The notes under the pieces: model-generated
Database searches by the model: none
The model's input: only the letters and a program-made list of their open reading frames with translations
What the model was told of the DNA's origin: nothing
Origin: a virus
DNA: 20,601 nt
Strand: one strand, 5' to 3'
Virus record (IMG/VR): IMGVR_UViG_3300021378_000206
Coordinates: 1 to 20,601 of that record
Program-made: the position numbers and the translations under genes
Shown here: positions 1-6,440 of the stretch, piece by piece
How the letters are laid out: each line of letters starts with the position of its first letter
Position numbering within the stretch: the stretch's first letter is position 1

Positions 1-1212
1 TTCTGATAGAAAGTCTTCTGTTAATAATAAACCATCAAGCTGTTCCATTTCAGATAACACAATGCCTCTTAATGTTTCTTCTTCTTTAATACCTAAACGT
101 AATGCTGAATAAGCAGGAGCTCCGCCGCCGCCTGACTTAAATGAAACGACAGGTTTAACTGTTTGTGCGTATTTAATAATGATTGGATCTGCGATACTGT
201 TAATAGGCTGAACTTCAATAGTACCTGTTAAACTAAACTTACCTAAAAGATTGGCTGCAGCTTTAGAACCTGCGCTTCCAAATTTATGATTACCAGTTGC
301 TGCCTCAAGTACAATATGTTTACTAAATAAAGCATTAACTGCGGTGTCTTGGTTGATAAGGGATTCGAGCATTTTAGTTAATTCTCTATTACCTTTGTCT
401 TTTGCTTGGAAATCAATCACTGCATCGGTCTTTACACCAGCTTTTGATTGTTTACGTAATTCACCAGCTGATGTTCTTGATACTAAAGATGACATATTAG
501 TTTCCATTGTAGAAATTAACTTATCTGCCATTTTTCTATCTTCGCCCATTTCTGCCATTGCGGCTTTAACGATTGCGATTGCTTCTGCCTTTGTTGGTGA
601 AGCAAGTTGAGAACCACCTTCTTTCTTTAATGATATCTTTTCTTTAAAATCAGAAGATGCAATATCAGTCTTTGGTGTTTTGTTCTTTGCTCCAACTTCT
701 TTCCATATAGGACCTAAGTTAACAGAACCAATACCTCTACCTGTTTGAACTAATTGAGATGCCTTTAATTGACTGTTAAAGTTTTTTGCGATCTTATCAG
801 CAACATCCATATAATTACTAAACTTCAATGCAACTTCTTCAGTCTCAGGGTCTGTTGATTTACCATTGTGTTTATTATAAGCGTAAACAATTACATCTTC
901 CCATTCAGCTCCAGTAGGTGGAGAACCTGATTCTTTAACGTGAGTAAACGAACTGGCTTTATAACCAGTTGCGCCTTTCATATGAAGTACTTTTCCATCA
1001 GGGCCTTTGAGAAATTTCTCTTCAGCACCGTCAGCAGAACCAAATGTTTTTATTGCTGTAGTAGCTCCGACGATTTCAAATACATCGCCTTTCTTATAAC
1101 CTAGTCCTTCAAGTTCTGAAAAGCCTTTTCCGTTGAACATTATTTTATGTCCTATAACGTAATCAGGTTTAAGAAAACTAGCTTCTGCAATAAATGAACT
1201 AAATCGTTTCAT
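1..1212 (-). CDS. Partial gene: probable capsid-internal (ejected) protein, 3' end beyond the left edge
   Basis: The frame is open from an ATG at 1212 to the left edge, giving the first 404 residues. I do not recognise the family. The N-terminus MKRFSSFIAEAS closely resembles the capsid-targeting peptide of T4 internal protein IPII (MKTYQEFIAEAS), which directs proteins into the prohead core and is cut by the gp21 protease after an (I/L)xE motif; here the cut would follow residue 10 (IAE/A). The rest is hydrophilic, Lys/Ser/Ala-rich, with no transmembrane segment, a Gly-rich stretch (SFKSGGGGAP) and helical segments. A TATAAATA late promoter lies 35 bp upstream, as expected for a virion component. 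Alternatives are a prohead scaffold component or another head-associated protein. The gene is surely real; its role is inferred from the N-terminus and promoter only. Confidence 0.75.
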   Translation of the reverse strand, partial: MKRFSSFIAEASFLKPDYVIGHKIMFNGKGFSELEGLGYKKGDVFEIVGATTAIKTFGSADGAEEKFLKGPDGKVLHMKGATGYKASSFTHVKESGSPPTGAEWEDVIVYAYNKHNGKSTDPETEEVALKFSNYMDVADKIAKNFNSQLKASQLVQTGRGIGSVNLGPIWKEVGAKNKTPKTDIASSDFKEKISLKKEGGSQLASPTKAEAIAIVKAAMAEMGEDRKMADKLISTMETNMSSLVSRTSAGELRKQSKAGVKTDAVIDFQAKDKGNRELTKMLESLINQDTAVNALFSKHIVLEAATGNHKFGSAGSKAAANLLGKFSLTGTIEVQPINSIADPIIIKYAQTVKPVVSFKSGGGGAPAYSALRLGIKEEETLRGIVLSEMEQLDGLLLTEDFLSE

Positions 1213-1246
1213 TATTTACCCTATAATTGTGTATATATCTAGAGTT

Positions 1247-1254
1247 TATTTATA
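1247..1254 (-). promoter_or_regulatory. T4-type late promoter (TATAAATA)
   Basis: The minus strand reads TATAAATA here, an exact match to the T4 late -10 element recognised by gp55-RNA polymerase with gp33 and the sliding clamp. It lies in the short gap between the gp41 stop (1264) and the ATG at 1212, leaving a leader of about 30 nt. Position and orientation fit only the left-edge gene. Confidence 0.75.
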
Positions 1255-1263
1255 CAGAACAGT

Positions 1264-2715
1264 CTATCGCAACTCTACATCTCCAAAGACATTCTTCCCA
1301 CCAGGCTTGCGTTTATTTAGTCTCATACCAATATCGGTCTTATCAAAGACAGGGCCGTCATCATACGAGTTCTTTTTTCCTGGTTGGCCACCACCTCCGG
1401 ATGGTCCATCTAAATTGATATTCTCTTGAGCAGAATCTTCAAGTTCATAGATCTTCATCTTTGCTCTTTCAATACCTACAAGGAATCGACGATAGTAACT
1501 GATATCTCCCCAACGATTCTTCAACTGTTTAATCATCAGCTGATTCATTTCATCAAGGTATTCAGAACTGACCAAACCTAATATACAATCTGCAGTATGA
1601 GTAATACCCATTGACTCAGATGTATTTGTTAGATCAACATCGGAATTACCATACGCATCTCTATTATATTGAGAAGAAGTAACGACTGCACAATTATATT
1701 CCATTGCCAATCCACGAACTTCTTCTGCGATTGATTTGACTAAGGTATAACTGTTTGCAGCTGCCGCACCTTTTACTCGAGCTGATGAACAGATGTTCAA
1801 GTAATCGAGAAAGATAACGTCAGGAGTAAAATTCTTTTTAAGTTTCAACTCATTCAATAAATGTCGGAAGTGACCACTATGAGCAGAACCAGTTGGGAAT
1901 TCTTTAATTACCAGTTTGCCTGATGTCTTTGTTTTATATCGGGCCATACGTTTCTCAAATACATCACGAGGTACTTCAGCAACTTCGTCGAGAGTAATAT
2001 CCATAATGTTTGCGTCAATACGACGGCCGATTTCTTCAGCAGCCATTTCCATTGTAATATACAGAACGTTCTTTCCATACATTAAATGATTTGCTGCCAT
2101 GTGACATTTTAGTAAAGACTTACCACCACCCGTCGTCGCCAACAGTACAGTCATAGATTTACGAGGTATGCCACCCTTTGTAATTTTGTTTAAGATTTCA
2201 ATGTCAAACGGTGTACGTTCTTCAACTCTGTGATAATGGTCATAACGATCATCAACATCTTCAAGGAAGTCATGACCAACTGATTGGTCAAAGTTGATAC
2301 CTAAAGAATCGGAGAGCAACCCTGGGATTGCTCCTTTGTCCATTCCGTCGCTACCTTGATCGTCAAGAATAAGAATTGCTTTACGTATACTATTATATAG
2401 ATCTTTGTCTTGACAAAACTTTTCTGTTTCATCAACCAAAAATTCCATATTGGTATCAGCATCAACTGACATACTGTCAACTAATTGGTGGACACCTTGA
2501 TACGTATCTTCGTTCAGATCCTTACGTTTATCAACAGCAATCTTTAAAGCTTCAAGTGAAGGCGGCTCCTTGTACTTTTCCATGTACTCGGAAGCCGTTT
2601 CAAATACTTTGCGAAGTACGGTGTCATCGAAGTAATCTTCTTTTAAATATGGAAATACCTTACGGCAATAGTCCTCATTCAGTATCAGATTCGATAAGAT
2701 CGTCTTCTCGAGCAT
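1264..2715 (-). CDS. 41: Replicative DNA helicase, T4 gp41 type (DnaB family)
   Basis: Hexameric 5'-3' replicative helicase that unwinds the phage fork and works with the primase. At 483 aa it is close to T4 gp41 (475 aa). The N-terminal domain (about 1-150) is helical. The RecA-like ATPase domain begins near residue 170, with Walker A ATTGGGKS at 193-200 and a Walker B region PDVIFLDYLNIC, followed by a conserved TSSQYNRDA segment of the DnaB type. The C-terminal tail is Gly-rich then basic (SGGGGQPGKK, LNKRKPGGK). The start at 2715 lies inside uvsX: the two frames overlap by 41 nt, so translation is probably coupled. It is the last gene of the gp33-59-32-uvsX-41 block, the same order as in T4. 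Confidence 0.95.
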   Translation of the reverse strand: MLEKTILSNLILNEDYCRKVFPYLKEDYFDDTVLRKVFETASEYMEKYKEPPSLEALKIAVDKRKDLNEDTYQGVHQLVDSMSVDADTNMEFLVDETEKFCQDKDLYNSIRKAILILDDQGSDGMDKGAIPGLLSDSLGINFDQSVGHDFLEDVDDRYDHYHRVEERTPFDIEILNKITKGGIPRKSMTVLLATTGGGKSLLKCHMAANHLMYGKNVLYITMEMAAEEIGRRIDANIMDITLDEVAEVPRDVFEKRMARYKTKTSGKLVIKEFPTGSAHSGHFRHLLNELKLKKNFTPDVIFLDYLNICSSARVKGAAAANSYTLVKSIAEEVRGLAMEYNCAVVTSSQYNRDAYGNSDVDLTNTSESMGITHTADCILGLVSSEYLDEMNQLMIKQLKNRWGDISYYRRFLVGIERAKMKIYELEDSAQENINLDGPSGGGGQPGKKNSYDDGPVFDKTDIGMRLNKRKPGGKNVFGDVELR

Positions 2716-3739
2716 TGTTTCCCTCCACGTTTTGAAGTTTATATTTACGTTCTACATATTTACCAAACGATTCGTTTTGACATAATTCTTTGAAGAATTC
2801 ATCATCATCTTCAATATCCTTACCTCTACGTTTCGGTTCAATAATTTCTCCAGTACTTAGATCAGTTAGATTATACCAACCTTGAGTAGCTTTTTGAATA
2901 TGACCGGATTCAATCGCAAGATCCATTAAGGAACTATTCTTTTGAATACCTGAATCATATAATACCTTGAACGGTAACTTTGCTTTCTCTTTTACATATC
3001 TTGACTTTTCGATATTGATAGTAAACTTCCAACCTGCGAGGTCGGTACCTTCTTTTTCTTGAGCCTTAGAAATAATAAAGATCTGATTAGCAGAATAGTA
3101 AATACCTGTACCGCCTGATATAATGTTCTTAGGAAATAACCCAATCTCTTTATATGTATGGTTAACTGCGATACAAGGAATATCCTTTGTAGTCAGTCTA
3201 GGTGTAATGATTCTAAATAATGACTTAAGAGCTTTTGCTCTCGACATATCAGCAACTGATTTTTCATTCAGAGCATCCTCAACTTCTTTCTTCGAAGCAA
3301 GGTTACCGATTGAGTCAATCATTACCATTATGTTATCACCTTTAGCAACTTCGTCCAAACGACCAACAATATCAAACTTTAATTGTTCAACATCTTCAAT
3401 CGGAATATGAAGTACTCTACTAGTATCAATATCAAAAGATTCCAAATATTCTGGTGTAATACCATATTCAGAATCGTATAACAAAGCAACACCTTTCGGG
3501 TACTTTTTCAAATAAGCCTTCATACAGTATAAGCCGAGTAAAGTTTTGAAACTTTTAGATTCTCCTGCTACAACTGTTAGACCTGGAATAAGACCACCTT
3601 TCAACGAACCACTGAATGCAATATTTACAATTGGTAGTTCTGTTTGAATAGGATCCTTATCTTTAAAGAAAGCTGAATCACTTAGAGCAGCTGCCTGCTT
3701 TACTGATCCTGCCTTCAACATTTTATCGAGTAAACTCAT
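2675..3739 (-). CDS. uvsX: UvsX, RecA-like recombinase
   Basis: Strand-exchange ATPase for recombination-dependent replication and repair; it forms filaments on ssDNA after displacing gp32. The protein is 354 aa, somewhat shorter than T4 UvsX (391 aa). Walker A is GESKSFKT at 59-66, and Walker B is the IMVMIDS segment followed by IGNLASKKE, as in UvsX/RecA. A further RecA-like stretch (IAVNHTYKEIG, then a GGTGIYYSA segment corresponding to the DNA-binding loop region) follows. The C-terminus is acidic (AREDDLIESDTE), as usual for UvsX. It starts 3 nt after the stop of the upstream 94-aa gene and its 3' end overlaps gp41 by 41 nt. Assignment is firm. Confidence 0.95.
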   Translation of the reverse strand: MSLLDKMLKAGSVKQAAALSDSAFFKDKDPIQTELPIVNIAFSGSLKGGLIPGLTVVAGESKSFKTLLGLYCMKAYLKKYPKGVALLYDSEYGITPEYLESFDIDTSRVLHIPIEDVEQLKFDIVGRLDEVAKGDNIMVMIDSIGNLASKKEVEDALNEKSVADMSRAKALKSLFRIITPRLTTKDIPCIAVNHTYKEIGLFPKNIISGGTGIYYSANQIFIISKAQEKEGTDLAGWKFTINIEKSRYVKEKAKLPFKVLYDSGIQKNSSLMDLAIESGHIQKATQGWYNLTDLSTGEIIEPKRRGKDIEDDDEFFKELCQNESFGKYVERKYKLQNVEGNNAREDDLIESDTE

Positions 3740-3742
3740 ATT

Positions 3743-4027
3743 TTATTCTCCACTTAGAATTTGATGTAACTTATCGGCAAACGCATCAAGTTTCTCATAT
3801 CGGTTTGGCCAATATATGTAATCCTTTTCTGGGTTTGCTTTTAAGTTGTTTATTAAAGGAACTACTGCATCATACAATAACTGAGCTTTCGCTGCGTTAG
3901 ATTCTGCGGTAGCGTTTGAAGTTGTAGCAACTTCTTTGGCTTGTTGAACTACTTCTAGTTCATCAGCGTCAACAGCTGTGAAACCAAAATCGAAATCGAG
4001 AATGGTTGTTTCTTTTTCAATAGTCAT
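3743..4027 (-). CDS. Conserved phage protein of unknown function between gp32 and uvsX
   Basis: A 94-aa acidic, soluble protein. It begins with a short acidic/aromatic segment (LDFDFGFTAVDADELE), continues with a helix that looks coiled-coil-forming and rich in Ala/Glu/Lys, and ends with a motif NPEKDYIYWPNRYEK that I associate with small proteins of marine T4-like phages. No catalytic signature is visible. The ATG at 4027 follows a near-perfect Shine-Dalgarno (AAGGAGGT) placed immediately after the gp32 terminator, so strong translation is likely even if transcription past the terminator is limited. Its place between the ssDNA-binding protein and the recombinase suggests a role in replication or recombination, but that is by association only. 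Confidence 0.85.
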   Translation of the reverse strand: MTIEKETTILDFDFGFTAVDADELEVVQQAKEVATTSNATAESNAAKAQLLYDAVVPLINNLKANPEKDYIYWPNRYEKLDAFADKLHQILSGE

Positions 4028-4036
4028 AAGACCTCC

Positions 4037-4062
4037 TTAAAAGAGGGGACCCGAAGATCCCC
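4037..4062 (-). terminator. Rho-independent terminator downstream of gp32
   Basis: Reading the minus strand, GGGGATC-TTCG-GGTCCCC forms a 7-bp stem (one G-T pair) capped by a UUCG-type tetraloop and is followed directly by TCTTTT. It starts 7 nt after the gp32 stop. It should cap the abundant gp32 message and act as an attenuator for the 94-aa gene, uvsX and gp41. The T-run is interrupted by one C, so read-through is expected. Confidence 0.8.
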
Positions 4063-4069
4063 ACAGTTG

Positions 4070-4999
4070 TTAACTACGTGCCAATTCCTTGAATATACTA
4101 AGGTCATCATCATCAGCGGAAGAACCAATATTAGATTCTGCTGTTTCCATTACTGGTTCAGAGGTATCGTTAGATAGTCCACTTAAATCCAGATCCGAAT
4201 CAACGGCGGCTGCCGCCATTGGTGCTGCTTCAGCAACTGGTGCATCAGCTTGCAGATCAAGTACTCTATACAATTTAGTTTTCAAATCTGAATACGACTT
4301 AAAGTTGCTTTCAGATACTAATTCTTGTAGAGAATGCTGTTCTCCCCAAACTCTTTCCAACTCGGCATCGTCATCAGACAATGGAGATGCTGGATCGAAT
4401 TCAGACTTATCATAGTTTGGGTAACCTTCAAACTGTCTGATCTTTAAACGAAAGTTTGCACCTTCCCATAGATCAAACGGATTGGTTGGTTCTTCGTCCT
4501 CAAAAGTTGGATTCATTAAATCATTCAACTTATCAAAGATCTTTTTACCAAACTGATACATGAACACTTTCCCTTCATTCTCAGGATTTGCTGCGTCTTT
4601 AACAACAAAGATATTAGCAGTATACTTCAGCCTACGCTTCTGTTTACGTGCTTGTTCTTTATCAGACTCAACACCACTGTTCCAAAGTTTAGAGTTAAAC
4701 TCTGATACAGGGTCATCCTGGTTTAATGTGGTTAGCGAGTTTTCGATATACCAAAGTCCTGTTGGTCCTTGGAAACCGTGATCCCAAATTCTAACGAAAG
4801 GCATTTCTTCACCTTGAGAGGCTGGAAGGAAACGAATGACTGCGAAGCCATTACCTGCCTTATCTCTTGTTGGTTTCCAGAATTTTCCTGCGTTAGGATC
4901 TTGGTATGATTTTGAAGATATCTTTTCAAGTTGAGAGTTCAACTTATCTAGAGTCTTCGAGCGATTTTTCTTCAATGAAGAGAAGTCTGTTAGTGCCAT
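4070..4999 (-). CDS. 32: Single-stranded DNA-binding protein gp32, cysteine-free variant
   Basis: Coats ssDNA during replication, recombination and repair and contacts gp59, UvsX and the polymerase. The length, 309 aa, matches T4 gp32 (301 aa). Visible are the basic N-terminal cooperativity region (SLKKNRSKTLDKL), the OB-fold core with FWKPTRDKAGNGFAVIRFLP, WYIEN, ANIFVVKDAANPENEGKVF, FGKKIFDKLND and WEGANFRLK blocks typical of gp32, then an Ala-rich linker and an acidic C-terminal tail (SSADDDDLSIF) like the protein-interaction tail of T4 gp32. The T4 zinc site (His-Cys-Cys-Cys) is absent: where T4 has CPVC this protein has DPVSEFNS, and there is no Cys in the whole sequence. SD AGGAG precedes the ATG. 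Family assignment is firm. Confidence 0.95.
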   Translation of the reverse strand: MALTDFSSLKKNRSKTLDKLNSQLEKISSKSYQDPNAGKFWKPTRDKAGNGFAVIRFLPASQGEEMPFVRIWDHGFQGPTGLWYIENSLTTLNQDDPVSEFNSKLWNSGVESDKEQARKQKRRLKYTANIFVVKDAANPENEGKVFMYQFGKKIFDKLNDLMNPTFEDEEPTNPFDLWEGANFRLKIRQFEGYPNYDKSEFDPASPLSDDDAELERVWGEQHSLQELVSESNFKSYSDLKTKLYRVLDLQADAPVAEAAPMAAAAVDSDLDLSGLSNDTSEPVMETAESNIGSSADDDDLSIFKELARS

Positions 5000-5038
5000 A
5001 ATTTTTCTCCTGTGTATATAGCGTTATATTGCGTAGTA

Positions 5039-5647
5039 TTAAATACTAAAACGATCTTTGACAATTGCCGCGAATCGTTCTTCGTTATAATCGAGAAAGG
5101 GTTTATACTTTCGCGATTTGTTTATTATATCAAAAGATACGTGTTTGTCAACTACTTTTTCTTGCCAGTATGAAAATATATTCGCACTGTGAGCAAGAAT
5201 AGTAAATGTTTCTAAACTAATCTTCCTTTGTAATAACAAAGTCATAAGCAACGGATGCTGCCCATCTCTTGATATAAAGTTTTGCTTGTATTCATCATTA
5301 AGATGAGCAAGCTCGGATTTAAAGATATAACCTAATGATTCTATCTTCTTCCTCCAATTCGTATGTCTGGCCTCGCCTTCGCTATCAAGCAAATCGCGTA
5401 CCCAGCATGATTTATTTATTAAAATATTACTCAAAATTAACCCTTCAACGTCATCTTTTTTCGATAATTTCGCGAAAGAATATGCATCGTTTCTGGATAT
5501 AAACGTGTCAAAGTTTGCTCTGACTTTACCGTTATATTTAAAGTAATCGTAATTGTCTGCTGTAAAATGTTTTCTTAGTGCAAGGAACTTAACGTATGCA
5601 CCAAACGAATCATCATTCGCAATAGTCTGTGATATCTTTTGACTCAT
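5039..5647 (-). CDS. 59: Helicase loader gp59
   Basis: Loads the gp41 helicase onto gp32-coated forks and D-loops. The 202-aa length fits T4 gp59 (217 aa). Shared features with T4 gp59 include an early motif for a helical domain (Y-x-K/L-F-L-A-L-R-K-H-F, then YDYFKYNGKVR against T4 YDVIKYNWCMR), a basic R-x-D-x-Y-x-F-x-K-L-S segment (RNDAYSFAKLSKK), and a C-terminal helical domain with a QRKISLETFTIL segment corresponding to T4 QSNIISFETFILL. The start at 5647 lies within gp33 (35-nt overlap), the same gp33-gp59 coupling as in T4. Assignment rests on these motifs plus position directly upstream of gp32. Confidence 0.9.
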   Translation of the reverse strand: MSQKISQTIANDDSFGAYVKFLALRKHFTADNYDYFKYNGKVRANFDTFISRNDAYSFAKLSKKDDVEGLILSNILINKSCWVRDLLDSEGEARHTNWRKKIESLGYIFKSELAHLNDEYKQNFISRDGQHPLLMTLLLQRKISLETFTILAHSANIFSYWQEKVVDKHVSFDIINKSRKYKPFLDYNEERFAAIVKDRFSI

Positions 5648-5894
5648 CTTCTCTTTTCACCATTCTCAAGTCAACTGCTTCCGTTCGGATCTTTTCTTTC
5701 AACACCGAACTCTTCTTTACTATCTGAGCAATTGTTTCAATCTCAATGCCATTCTTTTCGGAATAGTCAACGAGCGCATCAATATAAGGTACTCCTCGAG
5801 AGATATGTCTACTAATCTCATGATGTATTTTATCAGGCGTTAGTGCTACTACTGCCATTTCATTGGTTCCATCTGTTGTTTTCTTTTTTGACAT
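5613..5894 (-). CDS. 33: Late transcription co-activator gp33
   Basis: In T4, gp33 binds the RNA polymerase beta flap and the gp45 clamp so that late promoters fire on replicating DNA. This 93-aa protein shows the same helical pattern as T4 gp33: a block with Y-x-x-A-x-x-x-x-x-E-x-N-x-I (YIDALVDYSEKNGIEIE here, YLEATTAFLEENSIPET in T4), then a block ending in E-K-I-x-(T/S)-E-A-(V/I)-D. The C-terminus is ITDYCE instead of the hydrophobic LDFLL clamp-binding end of T4. The ATG at 5894 is only about 4 nt from the predicted start of the nearest promoter; an internal Met at codon 13 (5858) is the alternative start. Gene order 33-59-32 supports the call. Confidence 0.85.
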   Translation of the reverse strand: MSKKKTTDGTNEMAVVALTPDKIHHEISRHISRGVPYIDALVDYSEKNGIEIETIAQIVKKSSVLKEKIRTEAVDLRMVKREDESKDITDYCE

Positions 5895-5904
5895 GTATAC
5901 CTAT

Positions 5905-5933
5905 ATTATAATCTAATTGACACCGTATGTCAA
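5905..5933 (-). promoter_or_regulatory. Sigma70-type early promoter P1 upstream of gp33
   Basis: The minus strand has TTGACA (5928-5933), a 17-bp spacer and TATAAT (5905-5910): a perfect consensus, preceded by CTA. Predicted transcription start is near 5898, which would give a nearly leaderless gp33 message. Confidence 0.85.
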
Positions 5934-5959
5934 TAGTTATTTTAGTTTATTTAGAAACT

Positions 5960-5990
5960 CGGCCAAGCGGGCTATAAGCCGACCTGACCG
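5960..5990 (-). other. Compact 5' hairpin in the leader downstream of promoter P2
   Basis: The RNA from promoter P2 would start near 5988 with CGGTC pairing to GGCCG (outer 5 bp) around a symmetric 5x5 internal loop and an inner GGCU-UAU-AGCC hairpin. It is much more GC-rich than its surroundings. A 5' stem-loop could protect the message from degradation or be a binding site; no known RNA family is recognised. Confidence 0.5.
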
Positions 5991-5994
5991 ATAT

Positions 5995-6023
5995 ATTATA
6001 CCACAGTTCCTTTGTCTTGTCAA
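5995..6023 (-). promoter_or_regulatory. Sigma70-type early promoter P2 upstream of gp33
   Basis: Minus strand TTGACA (6018-6023), 17-bp spacer, TATAAT (5995-6000), preceded by CTA. The transcript would run through the hairpin at 5960-5990 and promoter P1 into gp33-gp59-gp32. Confidence 0.85.
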
Positions 6024-6032
6024 TAGTTATTT

Positions 6033-6176
6033 TTAATAACTTGAACTAAAGGCTATGATAATGAAGGGAATGGCTATTGGGAATGTAAGTTGAAAAGTCA
6101 TATTTGCCATATCGCAAAATAGGCATACTTTTTTATTTTCTTTAAGTTGGTCGAAGGTCGCGTTAATTGTTTTCAT
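6033..6176 (-). CDS. 47-aa membrane mini-protein in the control region
   Basis: An ATG at 6176 opens a 47-codon frame. The N-terminal half is hydrophilic and carries a CLFC motif (Cys18, Cys21); residues about 29-46 form one hydrophobic segment (QLTFPIAIPFIIIAF), so a single-pass inner-membrane peptide is likely. It overlaps the 15-aa ORF (6163-6210) by 14 nt in another frame, and GGAGGG sits just before its ATG, so translation is probably coupled. It is the first sizeable gene on the transcript from promoter P3 and would be an immediate-early product. I recognise no family. Small early membrane proteins in T4-like phages often act against the host or against superinfection, but nothing here proves that. 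Confidence 0.55.
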   Translation of the reverse strand: MKTINATFDQLKENKKVCLFCDMANMTFQLTFPIAIPFIIIAFSSSY

Positions 6177-6210
6177 TACCCTCCATCTCCACGCATACTA
6201 ATGCTATCAT
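6163..6210 (-). CDS. 15-codon leader ORF
   Basis: The ATG at 6210 has the better ribosome site of the two mini-ORFs: AGGAG with 7-nt spacing, about 31 nt after the predicted start of promoter P3. The product would be 15 residues ending EGNENN. It ends inside the 47-aa ORF, so it may be a leader peptide that feeds ribosomes to that ORF. It is too short for homology to say more. Confidence 0.4.
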   Translation of the reverse strand: MIALVCVEMEGNENN

Positions 6211-6247
6211 TGTGTTTCTCCTAGGTCGGTTTGTTTCTACAGGTTCT

Positions 6248-6276
6248 ATTATAAACTAATTGATGGTTTATGTCAA
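6248..6276 (-). promoter_or_regulatory. Sigma70-type early promoter P3
   Basis: Minus strand TTGACA (6271-6276), 17-bp spacer, TATAAT (6248-6253), preceded by CTA. It shares with P1 the block CAATTAG(A/T)TTATAATA, so the two look like duplicated copies. It serves the mini-ORFs and probably the gp33 block. Confidence 0.85.
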
Positions 6277-6286
6277 TAGTTTTACG

Positions 6287-6348
6287 ATCGTATAGGAGAT
6301 TTTTTTCAGTTTCAATTTGATACTAGAGGTAACACCATCCTATACGAT
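6287..6348. repeat. Perfect 11-bp inverted repeat flanking a 40-nt spacer
   Basis: ATCGTATAGGA at 6287-6297 is exactly reverse-complementary to TCCTATACGAT at 6338-6348. It lies between the end of the bilin reductase gene (6441) and promoter P3. It may act as a transcript-end structure, an operator pair, or a processing site. The loop is long for a terminator, although the minus-strand RNA carries A-rich and T-rich tracts inside it. The remaining bases 6349-6440 are AT-rich and hold nothing I can name. Confidence 0.6.
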
Positions 6349-6440
6349 TCTATATATACAAACTTGAAGAGATATTGTAATAAATATGTAATAAATATCC
6401 AGTATATTTAGTAATAGATTATATTACATTTCGTTATATG

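Noticed and set aside
344-610. 88-aa plus-strand open frame
   Set aside because: It is antisense to the left-edge gene, with no ribosome site or promoter; a shadow frame.
3123-3410. 95-aa plus-strand open frame opposite uvsX
   Set aside because: Fully antisense to a gene whose motifs are clear; composition follows the complementary strand.
5960-5990. tRNA-like or known riboswitch in the P2 leader
   Set aside because: Only one compact hairpin forms, without T-loop, CCA or any riboswitch core I recognise; kept as an unnamed structure.
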